From Branchiostoma floridae (lineage: Eukaryota; Chordata; Leptocardii; Amphioxiformes; Branchiostomatidae): a DNA stretch of 64,000 bases. The notes beneath the pieces were generated by a model. The model was given only the letters and a program-made list of their open reading frames with translations. It searched no databases and was not told the origin of the DNA. Positions within the stretch are counted from its first letter, which is position 1. Each line of letters begins with the position of its first letter. Positions 43,095-55,536 of this stretch are shown one piece after another. The stretch lies in assembly GCF_000003815.2 (NCBI RefSeq), contig NC_049986.1, positions 16,939,375 to 17,003,374 of the forward strand, in the 5' to 3' direction. The position numbers and the translations under genes are program-made.

Positions 43095-46000
43095 ATGAAC
43101 TTAATACAGCTGTTCCGTTCGGAGGGTTACCCCCTGTATGTTTTATGTGTCCTGCTGGCCACCTATCTGCTGAACCAGTTAGACCGGTACATCCTGGCCA
43201 CCACCAGCGCACCCATGGCACGGGACATACACTTCGGGGACCAGGTGTGTCTGGAAAACGACACTGTCACCTACACCGGGAACATCACATGCAAATCAGC
43301 GGGTTCTGAACCAAGGTATGGACTGTATTAATTATTGTATCTGGTGACAGTTGCATTGATTATATGGATAGTTATTTGCATATCGTGAAACATGAAGCTC
43401 CCCCAAAATGGTGATGATGGTATCAGCAAAATCATTTCACATCAAGCTTTTGGAACTTAAGCTTGTCAATTTTAAGGTATTTTGACATGCTTTTTAGCAG
43501 GAACAGGAATTTTGGTGTCACAGATATAGTCTGCTAGCTTGTAGGTCTTGAATTCAATGTAAAAATGTACCAATCCTTTAGTGAGGCAAAGGGTAATGCT
43601 AACAGTACCTTTTTTCATGAGTGTTGGATAATGAACAACATTAATTACAGCATGCATTTAATAGTCAACATCTCTTAACTGTTACCTATTTTTCCCAGCT
43701 GCACCAATCTGACCAACGCTAATGGTACGGAGTACTGTCTGTGGGAGTATAATGGCAGTGGTGAACAGTACCAGATCCTGGTGGGACCAGCCTTCACTGT
43801 GGTCTACACCATCACTGGGGTGGTGCTGGGATTCATAGCTGACATCTGGACCAGGTCATTATTTTTCGAGGCTTGCTTTTTGCAGATGTAGAAGTGCAAC
43901 TGACATGAGGTTACTGGTAACTCCCAACCCCTTGGTTCAAAGTACATGTAGCTGATCGCAACCCAGTACAAAAAGAATGGACAGTAAAAGTGTATTATGA
44001 GCCGAAAAAATGGCCGCAGAGAGCCTGCTATGGAGGTTAGGTTCAGAGGCAGGTTTAACAGTGACTGGACAGTATGCAAGCTACTTACTTTTAAAAATAG
44101 GTAGTATGCAAGCTACTCTGCTTGCATCCTTTTTGTTGATACTGTACAGTCATGCACCTTACAATCATTAGTTTTGGAATCCATGTACAGTATGGCCTCA
44201 TCTGAAACAACTGACCTTTTTATTATGTCTTTGTGAGAAGGACTTCTATTTGTGGCTAAATCTATAAAAATTGTGCTCTTTTCTTTGTCAGGAAATACAT
44301 TCTGGTGGTGTGCCTGATGCTCTGGAGTGGAGTGACCATACTTACAGGGTTTGCTCATGAGTACTGGCAGGTCGTGCTGTTGAGATTTGCCCTGGGGATA
44401 GGGTAAGAACCCTGAATATTGTTTCTGTATATATACTATATAGTAAAATATTGTATTAATTTTCACTGCTAGCTCTCTTGTTTTCTATTTTTTCAAGTTC
44501 AACATTCAAGGCAATGAATTGTATTTTATTTGCTGTATCTAAATGCTGAACATTTAAACAAACTGTACACATTTTAGAATGCATTGCCACTGATATTTCC
44601 TCTGTCTCTACATCAACAGTCAGGCAGGCTGCACACCTTTTGCTGCTAGTATCATCGCTGACTATTTCTCAGAGGTGAGTAGAAGATGCAGCTTTTATGT
44701 CCTGACTTTGTGTCATGAAACACCAAAGCACAAGTAATGTAACAGTCATAGGTAATAGGTAAGGAAAATGAAAACAAGATAGATTTAAAAAGAATGGTTA
44801 CTTGATCCTACATATACAAAGACCTCATATCAAATGTTTTCCATGCACAAACTACTTACAAAAGTTATGATGTTGCCATAATTCTCTATTCTCAATGTCT
44901 TGTTTTACTACTTTCTCTCTAGGAAATGCGAGGCTCTGCCATGGGGTTTTACAACTGGGGCATCTACACAGGGTACAGCCTTTCCTATGCCATGGGGAAC
45001 TACATCACGAAGGCTAACATCAATGGACAGGTAACTATTAAGTTGGTATTCTTGTGTACATTTAAGACTTTTCAAAAGGTGGCTAGTCCAATGATGGGAT
45101 ATGATCGAAAGTTTTTTAGTATTCATTTGAACATGAGAAATTTCCATTTCAAAAATTCCGTCTTCCATGTAACACTTCTGAAAGCCTTGATTCTTCCCTG
45201 GAGAATAGATTGAACATATTTATTTTCCTTGTCAGGGTTGGAGATGGGCCTACTTCATCTCAGGGATACCAGGTTTTCTAGTTGGCCTGCTGATTCTGCT
45301 GACTGTGAAGGAACCAGAGAGAAGGAAGACGGCTAAGGAGAAGGAGAAGGATTATGACCTGTCCCCCCTGAGGAAACTGATGACCATCCTTAGATGCTTC
45401 CTCAACCCGTCACTGATGATGCTGATAATCGCCGGCTCAGTCAGAAATGCAGGTACAAGGATATTCGCATTTCTGTACAGTTGATTTATGGTCGAGTACC
45501 CGGGGCGTAGTTATTTCTTCATGTGTAGTGTTCAATCAACATAGCTGCCCACAGCAAGCTCCACAGGCACAGTGCAGCAGTTGGTTAGATTTCATAAGGT
45601 AAATAAATGACCTGTCAAAACTACAATATAATTAGCCAGTATTACCCTGTGCCTACCAAGATTTGCAAATCTGGATTCACCCAGGCACGGCATTGATCCT
45701 GTTTTGAGAAGCCAGGGATTAAGTGTCTGAATCTCGGCTTCGAGTGGAAGTTAAGCTCTGCTATTGCTAAGTTGAGCTCTGAATTCAGCATCATGCTGCA
45801 TGGATTGACAAATCAAGCTTTGAACGGGTCTTAAACTTGGCCTGTGCTATTAAGAAAGAAGCACTACAAACATTCACAATTTTTACACCACAAATATTCA
45901 CAATTGTTTATCAGAAAGTTTTTACCAACACATGCACCTATTCCTTTTCAGCTGGCTATATCTGGGGTAACAACACCCAGCTGTTCTTTGACCACTACTA

Positions 46001-47499
46001 CAAGGACTCCAACGTGGGGTTGTGGATGTCCTGGGTGCCGCTGGTGGGGGGTTCTTGCGGCGTGCTGTTTGGGGGGTTCATCTCGGACAGGGTGGTGAAA
46101 CGTGTGGGCCCCCAGGGCAGGATATGGGTGTTGGTCATCAGTCAGGTGAGGAAATCTGATGTCATTGACTAAGAATTTCGTTTTGCGACATACATCTACA
46201 GTGTTTGTCTACATCAAGTGTTTTGCGGTTACAGTATTGATTTTTAGTTCTCATACTGCTACAGTCATTACTGTATGGTTGGTTATCAAACTGCTGGCAT
46301 TTTAGACAAGGGTACATTCTCTCCTCAATCCTGTTCCTTTTTAAAGTATCACTATTGACAGGGTAATACCTTAAACTACCTCAGGCTCAGTCCACAAGGT
46401 ATCAGAGTCCATCTGATACTGCCATATTGTATTTATGTGTGAATGCCTATGCCTATCATATTTGGGTATTTCATTTCAAATTTCAAGAGGTACAGAGGCA
46501 CTGTACTATATACAGAATAACAAGTGGTTTGTGATAACCCAATGATCTTAGATTGTACTGTATTTGACCCCTGCTTACATGAACTAATTATTTAAAACTG
46601 TAAATTACCCTTTTCCCCCAGTTATGTGCAGCCCCCTTTGCAGCCCTTGCCCTGTACCTGGAGCCTCCGTACGCCTTCTTGATGCTCATTCCCTCCAACA
46701 TCATCGGTGAGATGTGGGTCGGCGTGACACTGGCTGTCGTGGTAGAGCTCGTGCCGTCCTACATCCGTACGTCCACCGTTGCCGTGTACCTGTTCATCAG
46801 TACCAACATCGGGGGGAACTCCCCGCTGCTCGTCACGCCACTGAGGAAAGCGACAAGCTTCAGAACGGCGCTGACCATCTTGTTCCCGGGGCTGTATGTG
46901 GCAGGTGGGTGTTGTGACTGACTTCTTGTTCCCATTGTTGACACCAAGACAGCTGACTATCCATACATGTATGTGTATAAAATCAACTCTCCTGTACAGT
47001 GTACTTTCTGATCAAACTCTATATCTGCAGAGCCTCTTACAGCTATAACAGGGCTCGAAATACTTTTTCCCGCCTACCTGCACTGGTGCAGGTAATATTG
47101 AAAATTACCCGCACCCGACAAATTTGGAGCCCTGTATGATAGATTTGAATACCAGGCTATTTGAAATTTTTAAAACCTCTTTCTCCAATATCTAACAAAA
47201 CTGTATGTTAAATAGCATCAAATTGAATGTAAGTATATGCCCAACCACTTTCAAATCTAGAGTAACGTTGATGTGCATTGAGTAGTTGACTAACATGATG
47301 TGCTTGTAAGATCGAGCATCTCTATGGAGCTTATGATGAGATACTCTGTATTACAGGTTCCCTGCTGTTTGTGTTGACCTTGCTGGTTCTGCGGAGGGAC
47401 ATCAAGAAGGTCAAACAGGAGGAGGAGGAGAGACAGCTGTTGTTGAACAAGGGGGAAGGACCAGAGGCTGAGGAGACTTACGGAGCTCAGCGCACATGA
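43095..47499 (+). CDS. Spinster-like major facilitator superfamily transporter, complete, 9 coding exons
   Basis: Coding exons: 43095-43315, 43699-43854, 44292-44402, 44620-44674, 44923-45030, 45236-45452, 45952-46145, 46622-46904 and 47357-47499 (1488 nt, 495 aa), all GT-AG and in phase. The first helix contains NQLDRYILA, like the DRY of spinster carriers. A long first luminal/extracellular loop (about residues 45-95) has four cysteines and sequons NDT, NIT, NLT, NGT and NGS. MFS motif A appears twice (GFIADIWTRK after helix 2; GGFISDRVVKR after helix 8), and GIGQAGCTPFAASIIADYFS is the helix 4 signature. About 12 membrane helices are expected, with a charged C-terminal tail (QEEEERQLLLNK). 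Spinster proteins move sphingolipids or lysophospholipids, often in lysosomes; the substrate here is unknown. It is also similar to anion/hexuronate carriers, so family assignment is moderate while MFS is certain. Confidence 0.88.
47049..47134. repeat. Miniature element family B (CAGGGCTC ends), copy 1
   Basis: It begins 'cagggctcgaaatac' and ends 'aaatttggagccctg', an inverted pair. The interior holds 'cctgcactggtgcagg', itself a palindrome. CAGGG-type termini with this sequence are typical of hAT-derived miniature elements. It lies in the last intron of the transporter gene. A larger relative is at 60677-61033. Confidence 0.65.
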
Positions 47500-47549
47500 A
47501 CAGATAATACTGATAGTGGGGGTGGATGGGGTAGCATTCTATTGTAAAA

Positions 47550-47722
47550 CTGTAGAAGCCAGTTAATTGCACAACGGATTAACGCACAATTCTGTTAACT
47601 GCACCGACTTCCAAACCATTGGGGTCCAGTTGGATAACTTTGCATTATTGCACCAGCCGGATAATTGTACGAAATGCGCTGGCAAAGACATTGTAGGTTG
47701 TGCAATTAAACGGCTTCTACTG
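47550..47722. repeat. Palindromic miniature element in the transporter 3' UTR
   Basis: The left end 'tgtagaagccagttaattgc' and right end 'gcaattaaacggcttctac' are inverted copies over about 28 bp, with degenerate 'ttaa(c/t)tgcac' blocks inside. The end sequence resembles pogo/Tigger-type termini, but no TA duplication is clear. It begins 51 bp after the stop codon. Confidence 0.65.
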
Positions 47723-48006
47723 TTACAGTACTAGTTCACCTTTATCCTAGTGGTAGCCAAGCTATATGCATTGTTTTTAAAAACTAGCTAAGGGTATTTA
47801 GGGATATCAAGTTGACAACCACCTTTTAAAATTGCAACATTTTCAAAACTCTGCAGTTTGAAACCACTTGACTTGATATCCCTTTTCTTTATAACAACAA
47901 AAATGGGTTACCCTGCGGATAAAGGTGAAAAGGGCTATCTGCAAAAGTTAATGGGATGCTCTGTTATGAAAAGAAGAAATTTATACTCCAAAAAGAATTG
48001 TCACGT

Positions 48007-48012
48007 AATAAA
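48007..48012 (+). promoter_or_regulatory. Candidate poly(A) signal of the MFS transporter gene
   Basis: AATAAA, about 510 bp after the stop codon, in the convergent interval before the minus-strand AKNA-like gene. Confidence 0.45.
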
Positions 48013-49679
48013 ATCTCTGCTGTAAATGTTAATGATATGATGAGGAGCTCAATGTTTTTTTTCTAATTTTGTTTCCAAACATACTAAAGAGCTATGTGTA
48101 TACATGTACAATCACTTAACAGTACTGGAGCATGACAGTTATTGAGAACACTTACAGAACTATTATCAAAGGCATTTTTTCATCCTCTAAATGTAAGTAA
48201 AAGCTGACTTCACAAATGGCTTTAACTGTTGATAATTATGTTTGATGTAAATTATTTTTCCAAGCATCAATCATGTTTGTTGGATGACTGAATATAGCTT
48301 TTGATAACTTACGATAAAATGGTAATATACTTAGTACTTAATGTATTTCTGGAAAGTAAGAATTTTATATATTTCAATTTTACTTTCCCACCGACACTTT
48401 ACAATGTGAAAACTATACACAGTGCAGAACATGTTTTTATAGACGTACGCATGTGCAGAGGATGACACTTAGTCTAGTGTATTGAGATGCCTTCAGATGA
48501 CATATAGCCTATCTGTAAATGTTCGTTTGTACACTTATTTGTCTAGACACAAAAATTGAGTCAACACAGATTATTTTTTCTCAAATGCTGCATCTTTATC
48601 ATAAACATGAGTATACAAACATACGACAACTTTGTCTTTTTCAGTTAAAATAGAATTTTTACCATCAACTTTTAAACAAGAAACATTCATTTCCTTAGAG
48701 CCCCTAGATAAGAAAGGGATGTACATACTGTACAATATAGGAAATGACGTAGGAAATTCTGCACAAAACATCTAATCAATGTCCAGTCATTATTAGAATT
48801 ACAGCAGACAAGATTTTAGTAAACATGAAACACTACATAGAATTTGTCAAAATTACAGTAGGTCTTTTAACACATTCCTGCAACATTATGGCTGTATACA
48901 TGTACATGTAGCTAATAAAGCAAATGTATACCTTTCTATGGAAGTTTGTCATATACAAACTATTGACAATATCTAGACCTATGACAGTACAGTAACAGTA
49001 GTACTGAACAAAATTTAAACTAATTCTTGATCCTGAATAAGGGTACAATAGATAATAAATACTGGGTCAAAAACACAATGGAAGCACACAATACAATCTA
49101 CCCAAAATTTATGACAAACAAGAACAACTTTTAGCATTTGAGATGGCAACACAGATGTTACTAGTATATAAAACTGACATAATTTAGCACCATTTCCAAC
49201 ACCACAAGACAAATTATAATAAAAAATGTAACATATTACATTGACAACATGTTCTTTTTCCACGACTTTTAACAACCAAGGACGGAAAAATGTTTAGATT
49301 TAAAGTGAATATTTACAAGCATCAGAAGTTAACATGTTCTAACATATCAGTATAGACTATCTATTTTACACTTTCCAAAGACTTACATGTACAATGTAGT
49401 CATACCAAAAATCCTTCTTTTACTTTGAAAAGGATGTCATTGAAAATATTCATTTAATCCCATTTTAAAATGTGGGTATTCAATAAAGGCACTTTTGAAA
49501 CATCATTCTGTAATGTAGAAATGACATAATTATCATTCTTTCATGGATCCACATATTTTCTTTGACATATAAAATCCAGTGTAGGAAAGTATCATTCAAA
49601 AGTACTGGAAAACATACAACTTGGTAACAGCTATTTTAGAGAAATACTGTTTGAGATATTGAGGCAACATCACTGGTAC
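48013..49679. other. Convergent interval, probable 3' UTR of the AKNA-like gene
   Basis: AT-rich and non-coding. I could not find a canonical minus-strand AATAAA that clearly ends the AKNA-like transcript; an ATTAAA variant occurs near 49453-49458. No RNA gene recognised. Confidence 0.35.
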
Positions 49680-49978
49680 TACTGCCTTTGGTCAGTAAGG
49701 TAGAGGTAGTCCTATAGCCTTTTTGCGGCCGTAGGGCAGTTGTCTGTTATTCACTGTGTCTAGGGCATGGTTGAGCCCAACCCCCTCCTCACACCACCTT
49801 TTACCTCCCAACCAAAGTCAGGTACCCATCATTACACATAGGTAGAATGAGGAAAGTCCTGTGAAGTGTCTTTCCCAAGGACACAACATCAGTGGCATGT
49901 CAGGGGATTCAAACCCATTTCCTTTTGAGTTCTGGGCCAAACGCCCTAACCATTTCGTCAACATGACGCAATAACAAC
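49680..49978 (-). repeat. tRNA-derived SINE in the 3' UTR of the AKNA-like gene
   Basis: Read on the minus strand it begins with 'gaaatggttagggcgtttgg' (A-box region), then 'gggtttgaatcccc' (B box), and continues with 'gtgtccttgggaaagacact', a block widely seen in deuterostome SINEs. Length is about 300 bp. It lies 90 bp past the stop codon, in the same orientation as the gene, so it would be transcribed as part of the 3' UTR. Confidence 0.65.
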
Positions 49979-50068
49979 AATATATTTTAAAAGGTAAACA
50001 ATGGTACTCATACTAGACCTGAGCATTTCCCCTTTGTCATGAAGGCATGTATCAGTGGTTAGTGGAGG

Positions 50069-53000
50069 TTAGTACCAGTCGATGGCAAACAATTTTGCCT
50101 TAGATCTGGACAAGCTTGTGTCCAGCGTGTTCGCCATTTTTCGTGACCGCCGCTTCATCTCTCTCGCCGCCCTCTCTGCCCGCTCCAAGGAACTCCCGAG
50201 GTGTAGATGGGACAACTGGTGGGAACAAAGACTAAAAGTTAGAAAACAAACTTGAAGTTCAAATACTTCCTGCACATGAGGAAAAATCTGCCATGTCTAC
50301 ACTACAAACAGATAATACCTTATTTGAATTTTCTCACAGCTTCCTAATGATTATCTTTGTAACTTACAAAAGTCATCCAAAAGGGTTTGTAGAAGATTAA
50401 AGAAATTGGATGGAGGCATGACTAAGAGGCAGTGAGATCTAGGGCACTGCCTAGTTGTTTTTGAAGTGTTTGAAAACAGACGTGTATCATTCTACTGAAT
50501 AAATCGTTAAGTTGCACAATGCATGTCAATGAGACTTTGAAATACTGTATAAAAGAACAGTTAACTGAGTCTTTGTTCAAAATCTCATGGGTAACATATA
50601 GTCTCACACCTCAAACAAAGAAAGTACTACAGTACATACCCTCAGCTCGTCATCTGTTTCTTCTTCCTCCTCTGTCTCCGTGATGCTGTACTTGCGCTGG
50701 TAGTACCGTACCCTGCCCCGCCGAGGGCTCACGTACACCACAGGTGAGGGGTAGGGGCTGTACACCACCCCTGGGGAAGGGCCAACTTCCTCGTATTGGA
50801 GCGTTCTGAACAAAAGAAGAACCAAATGTCAGTAGGACATCTTATCTCTAAGATGAGCAAAACAGAAAGACAAAATGCAAAGACTTTAAACTGAATAAAA
50901 ACAATGTATTCAGACTATCACCACAAGGACTTTCACTTTATGCATTACGAAACAGGCTAAACATGTTAAATGTGAAACTTTGATGTACAAAAAGACAAAA
51001 TCCAATCTTTCGCCACTAGACAAAATGTCAGCTTGCCACACATTTCACTGCTGACTACACACCATGTACAACAGGTACATAAGCAAGTTTGTCTATTGCA
51101 TAGACTACACAGAAAAGTTTACAAAATATCCTTCCAAAGCAGTATTTAGATTAGAATGCACAGTGATCCTGCTAACCTGGGTGTTGTAGGCACATATCTG
51201 GGTGACGCAGGGACGTAGTGAACCACAGGACTAACAGGAGCGGTGGAGTTGACAGGGACATATCTGTACTCCACTGGCTCTGGGGGTGGGTGGACATACT
51301 CCCCATGGGTGTGGACCCCGCTCCCGCCACATAGCGGACACGGGCCCGTTGTTCGCACATACGATCCAGCCCTTCTTGGCGTATAGCCCAAATCCGAACG
51401 TCCCAGCTCCTTCGGTCGCGTGTCAAGCGGAGATGTGGAACGATCTCGCGTCCGACGTGTGGATCGTCTTTCACTGCCTACTGGTGATGGCGTACGTGTT
51501 CTCGAATGTGAAGAGCGGAGATCACGAGTGTCCATTGGAGAGGTTTCCGTGAATGGAGCACGGCGTCTTGTGGCATATGGCGTGTAGTCCTTACCTATGA
51601 AGATAAGTAAAAACTGTTGTAAGGATTTTGTGTAAAAGTTCAAACATATCAAAATAAAATAAATTAAAAAAATATATCATTTGTTAACAGGTTCCATCTT
51701 GTTCTCACTTCCTCGAGTATCCAGGGTATCACCAGGGGGCCCCAGTTGACTACATAGAATAGTACAGTCATGTAACTGGCTCAATTTTTATATCACAATG
51801 ATAAATGAAATTTGAATCAAAAGAGGTTAGTTTACAAACACACATCAGTGGCATCACAGTCAAGACAACAGACAACAAAAAGACACAAAGTTTTTCACAC
51901 TTACTTACACTGAAAATCAGAAGGAGAAGACAAGTCTGTGAAGGACTGTAGAACACAGAAAGGAAGGCAGAGAGAGGAGAGAGAACAGTATTGAGAGAGA
52001 AGAAAACTGTAAGATGAAAAGATGATGACATTGTACAAAAATCAGCTGGATAGAAGAAATTTATGTACATGTACAAGGAAAAATCAATGAACCATGCCTA
52101 AAACAAACAACAATCACAGTCTTATTCACAGAAAAGTACATTTTGCACATGACGTACAAAAATTAGTAATACATGACTGCACATGTATCTGACTCACACA
52201 ATACGTAGTTACTGTAAGTTGCAGTTGTAATACATTGTACATTAAAGATTTTTCACTGATTACAATGCCCCCTAGCAGAACAGACAGAAAGTGCAGCTTT
52301 TTGCATTTGGCCCTTTCCATTTGGCCTGGTTGTGTATTAGACTGACAATAAGTAGAGATTACTGGGCTCCATTTTGCCAAGCAACAAGTCTGTGTACTGA
52401 CTAAAAGATTAGAGCACAACTCAGTATTGACCAATCCCTAACACATAACATGCATGTGATAATCTCACTTAGTCAGATGTGTAAACTACATGTACATTAG
52501 GCAAAGACATTAGTTCTAAAGCCATGACAGTTGAGAAGACAATAGAGCCTGTAATACTGAGTTGATCTCCCTTAGCTGCCTGTCCAATAAGGATTGATTT
52601 GGTTCAATAGGCTGTGAAAGCTCTTAAAGTCTTTTCACATAGTTCTATTGAAAACCAATCTACCATAGACCAGGTGGGCTTGAAGTGTTTTCTTGAAGAC
52701 TAAGAAATGAGCAATCCTGCAAGAAATGGAAAATTTGATAATCTCAAGACTCTTACCTGTATATGGTCCCTTTAAGCTGCCAGAACGAGAAGGTTCTATT
52801 CTATCGTCTTCGTCCTCTAGATACGACCCCTCCGTTGGGTAGACGCGGACCGGCTCACGTGGCGTGGAGGGGAGGCCAGACTTCCCCGGGCGGTCTCGGG
52901 TCTGTGCTCGCCGTAGTCTGTCGTCCAGCTCTTCCCTCATGTTCTCTATCTCCCTCTTCAAACCCTGGATGGCTTCACTGTGTAGAAATCGAGGCAGATG

Positions 53001-55486
53001 TAAACATGACAGAACCAACCCTAACACTCTTATAACAGCCTTTTGGGTTAACAGAACATCTGAAACTCGATCTCCATTTGCAACTGTAAATTTGTTATGC
53101 TACATTTCTTGGGATGAAAAAACATACTGATTACATACTACAGTTACTGTTAGAATGAGGACAGAAAAACAACAGAATTGTTATAAAAATTTGTCCAAAC
53201 AAGAAAAACTAGTGCCAGATCGTATCTTTCCTGTCAGTGAGGTGTCTTACACACCTGTTAACTATTTCAGTACATGATACACACAATTGGCAGGCTATTT
53301 GAAAACAAACATCAGCCCTGCATCTAACATTGCAAAAAGAACACAAACACTAAATTACCTTAACCATCAAATCTATACAAAACTTTGCTTTGTTAGGCCT
53401 GTGTGTACCTATGAAGTTAATACAGAGTATGCTCTGAGATCCCCTTTTTTCTGTGGACCAAATTTTGTAATGGCACAACCACGCAATACCCAATACACCA
53501 CCTGTATTCTTCTTCTTCCTCTGACCACAACATCACCCCAAACTACAGTACAGCAATGAGCTATCTTTCAAAAACAAAAAGGGATTTGCAACATAACCGT
53601 CCTGTTGTAAGAAATGAACCAAGACTGCATGCTTCTTCTTGGAATGTTAGGTATGGACAGTACAATTTTTACAGTGGGTTCACCATTTTTCATCTTAAAA
53701 AAACACTGTCATGATTGAATCTAAGTTTTCTTCCTACCATTTACATGAAATATGTGGGATGTATAGCAAATGCTCACTCAGTAGTTTTAATCTTCATTTT
53801 TACTTATAATATATAAATGAATGATGCTGGAACCCCTGTTTTAAACGAAGTGTTGTAGCCCCTTCATGTTTGAGTGGCGGGAAACTTCCCATTGGTTTGA
53901 AGTCTACCATGGCCCGTGCTATTGTCCCAGCTACCAAAGGGGGCTCTAATTGTTCTACATGCTTGGTGTTAAATTACCTCTTGAACAAATAAGCAGGTTT
54001 CAAGGACCTTGCATTGAATAGTGTTGGTCGAAAAGCTAACACTCCCAGTCCACTTTTAAAAGACTGAATACTTGACAAAGACTAATGGTAACTAACTGGT
54101 GTACATTTAGCTTCACATTGTTTGTTTTTAGGTTAATAATTATCAAACAATGACATAGGGACACATATCATGTGTACTCATGGGTTAGTCTATACAAATA
54201 TGTCTAGCACCCAAAACACTAGAGAAAAGGGACAGCTTACAATGACTTGTTAGCATTGGAATACATATCGGTATTCAAACAATATAGACTGCAAAATTCA
54301 CTGTATGTTGTGTACAGTAAAGTTGCAAATTTCCTTACTAAAATTTCACAGACTTATTGGAGCATGACTGTGTAAAAATGGTGCTCCAAAAGTCCAAGAG
54401 AACACTCAAGCACATCATATACACAATGTAGTAGTCGGCATTTTCCGAACAGTGACCAAACTAACAGTCTTATATCAATAGTCGGTACTACTCACTCCCT
54501 GCTGCTGCCCCTGCTACTGGCCACACTGTGCCGTGAGATGTCATCCTCACTACTGGAGTAGTGCCGCTTGTGGGACGTGTTACTGCTACGGGAACGGGTG
54601 GACGGCGGGCGTCTACGCTGCGATGTTGTCATCTCTGGGGCAAGGAGACACAAAAACCACATGAGTGAGGAGGGTAAACCTTTGAGTTCAAGAGGGCACT
54701 TACACCTCATTACAAAATGTAAAATGCAGCATTTAGTACCACGACTGATAATCCATACAAAAGTCGGCTTTTGGCTCGTTGGTTTTATATCAGACCCTTT
54801 GCTAACAACTTGTAATAAGTCTAAAAACAAGATAAAAAAGGAGACCGTGGCTGTCTCCTGGACCTGTCCTTCTGTGCTAGGACGGAAATTTGCTTGTAAG
54901 GATGGAAAAAATATTACCCCATTCATCCTAAAAATCTAAAGTTGATGTCATGAAACTGTTGAAAATCTATATATTTTCATAAGCTTAAAATGACACTCAG
55001 CAACATCGGCTCCCAAACAATGAGTGGGACAGAAAAAAATTTTAAGCTGAAGATAGCCCTTAAGACTCATAATATTTTAAGGCAGATAGTTCATTCACCC
55101 TGTGGTTTACCTGGGTTCTTCTTCCCGCTGGGCCTGGCGGGCTGCACCTCCCTCACGGTGGTGGGACGTTCCTCCAGACTGTCGCTATCTGACACCTGCT
55201 GCAGGGGCGCGGGGCGGTGCTTCGGGGCGGAACGGTGGCCGCTGCTGGGTCGCGATGGCTTCTGACTCACCTGCGTGGTGACTGGAGACCTGTGTCTGGG
55301 GACGGAATAAATATCTTGTAAGCAGTAGTAGCAGTCTTCAATGCAACATACTGTAAAATAGCTAATCCATCCCAAAGATACAACTGTTACACCAGTCCTA
55401 TATAACAAATATATTCATGGCTTCTTGAGTTAAGCTGGACAAAGCAGGTTGGTAAGTGCATGCAAACACACACACAATCACACTCA

Positions 55487-55536
<50 letters not shown>

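Noticed and set aside
51904..51946. Possible small minus-strand exon of the AKNA-like gene (acceptor 'gttctacag' and donor 'cagt|gtaagt')
   Set aside because: In the incoming phase it meets TGA before its donor, whereas the exons at 52757-52977 and 51177-51594 join directly in frame. It could at most be a rarely used stop-containing exon.
54492..54926. Reading the whole 144-codon minus-strand frame as coding
   Set aside because: Only 54496-54634 is bounded by splice sites in the correct phase; the upstream part overlaps a dispersed repeat copy.
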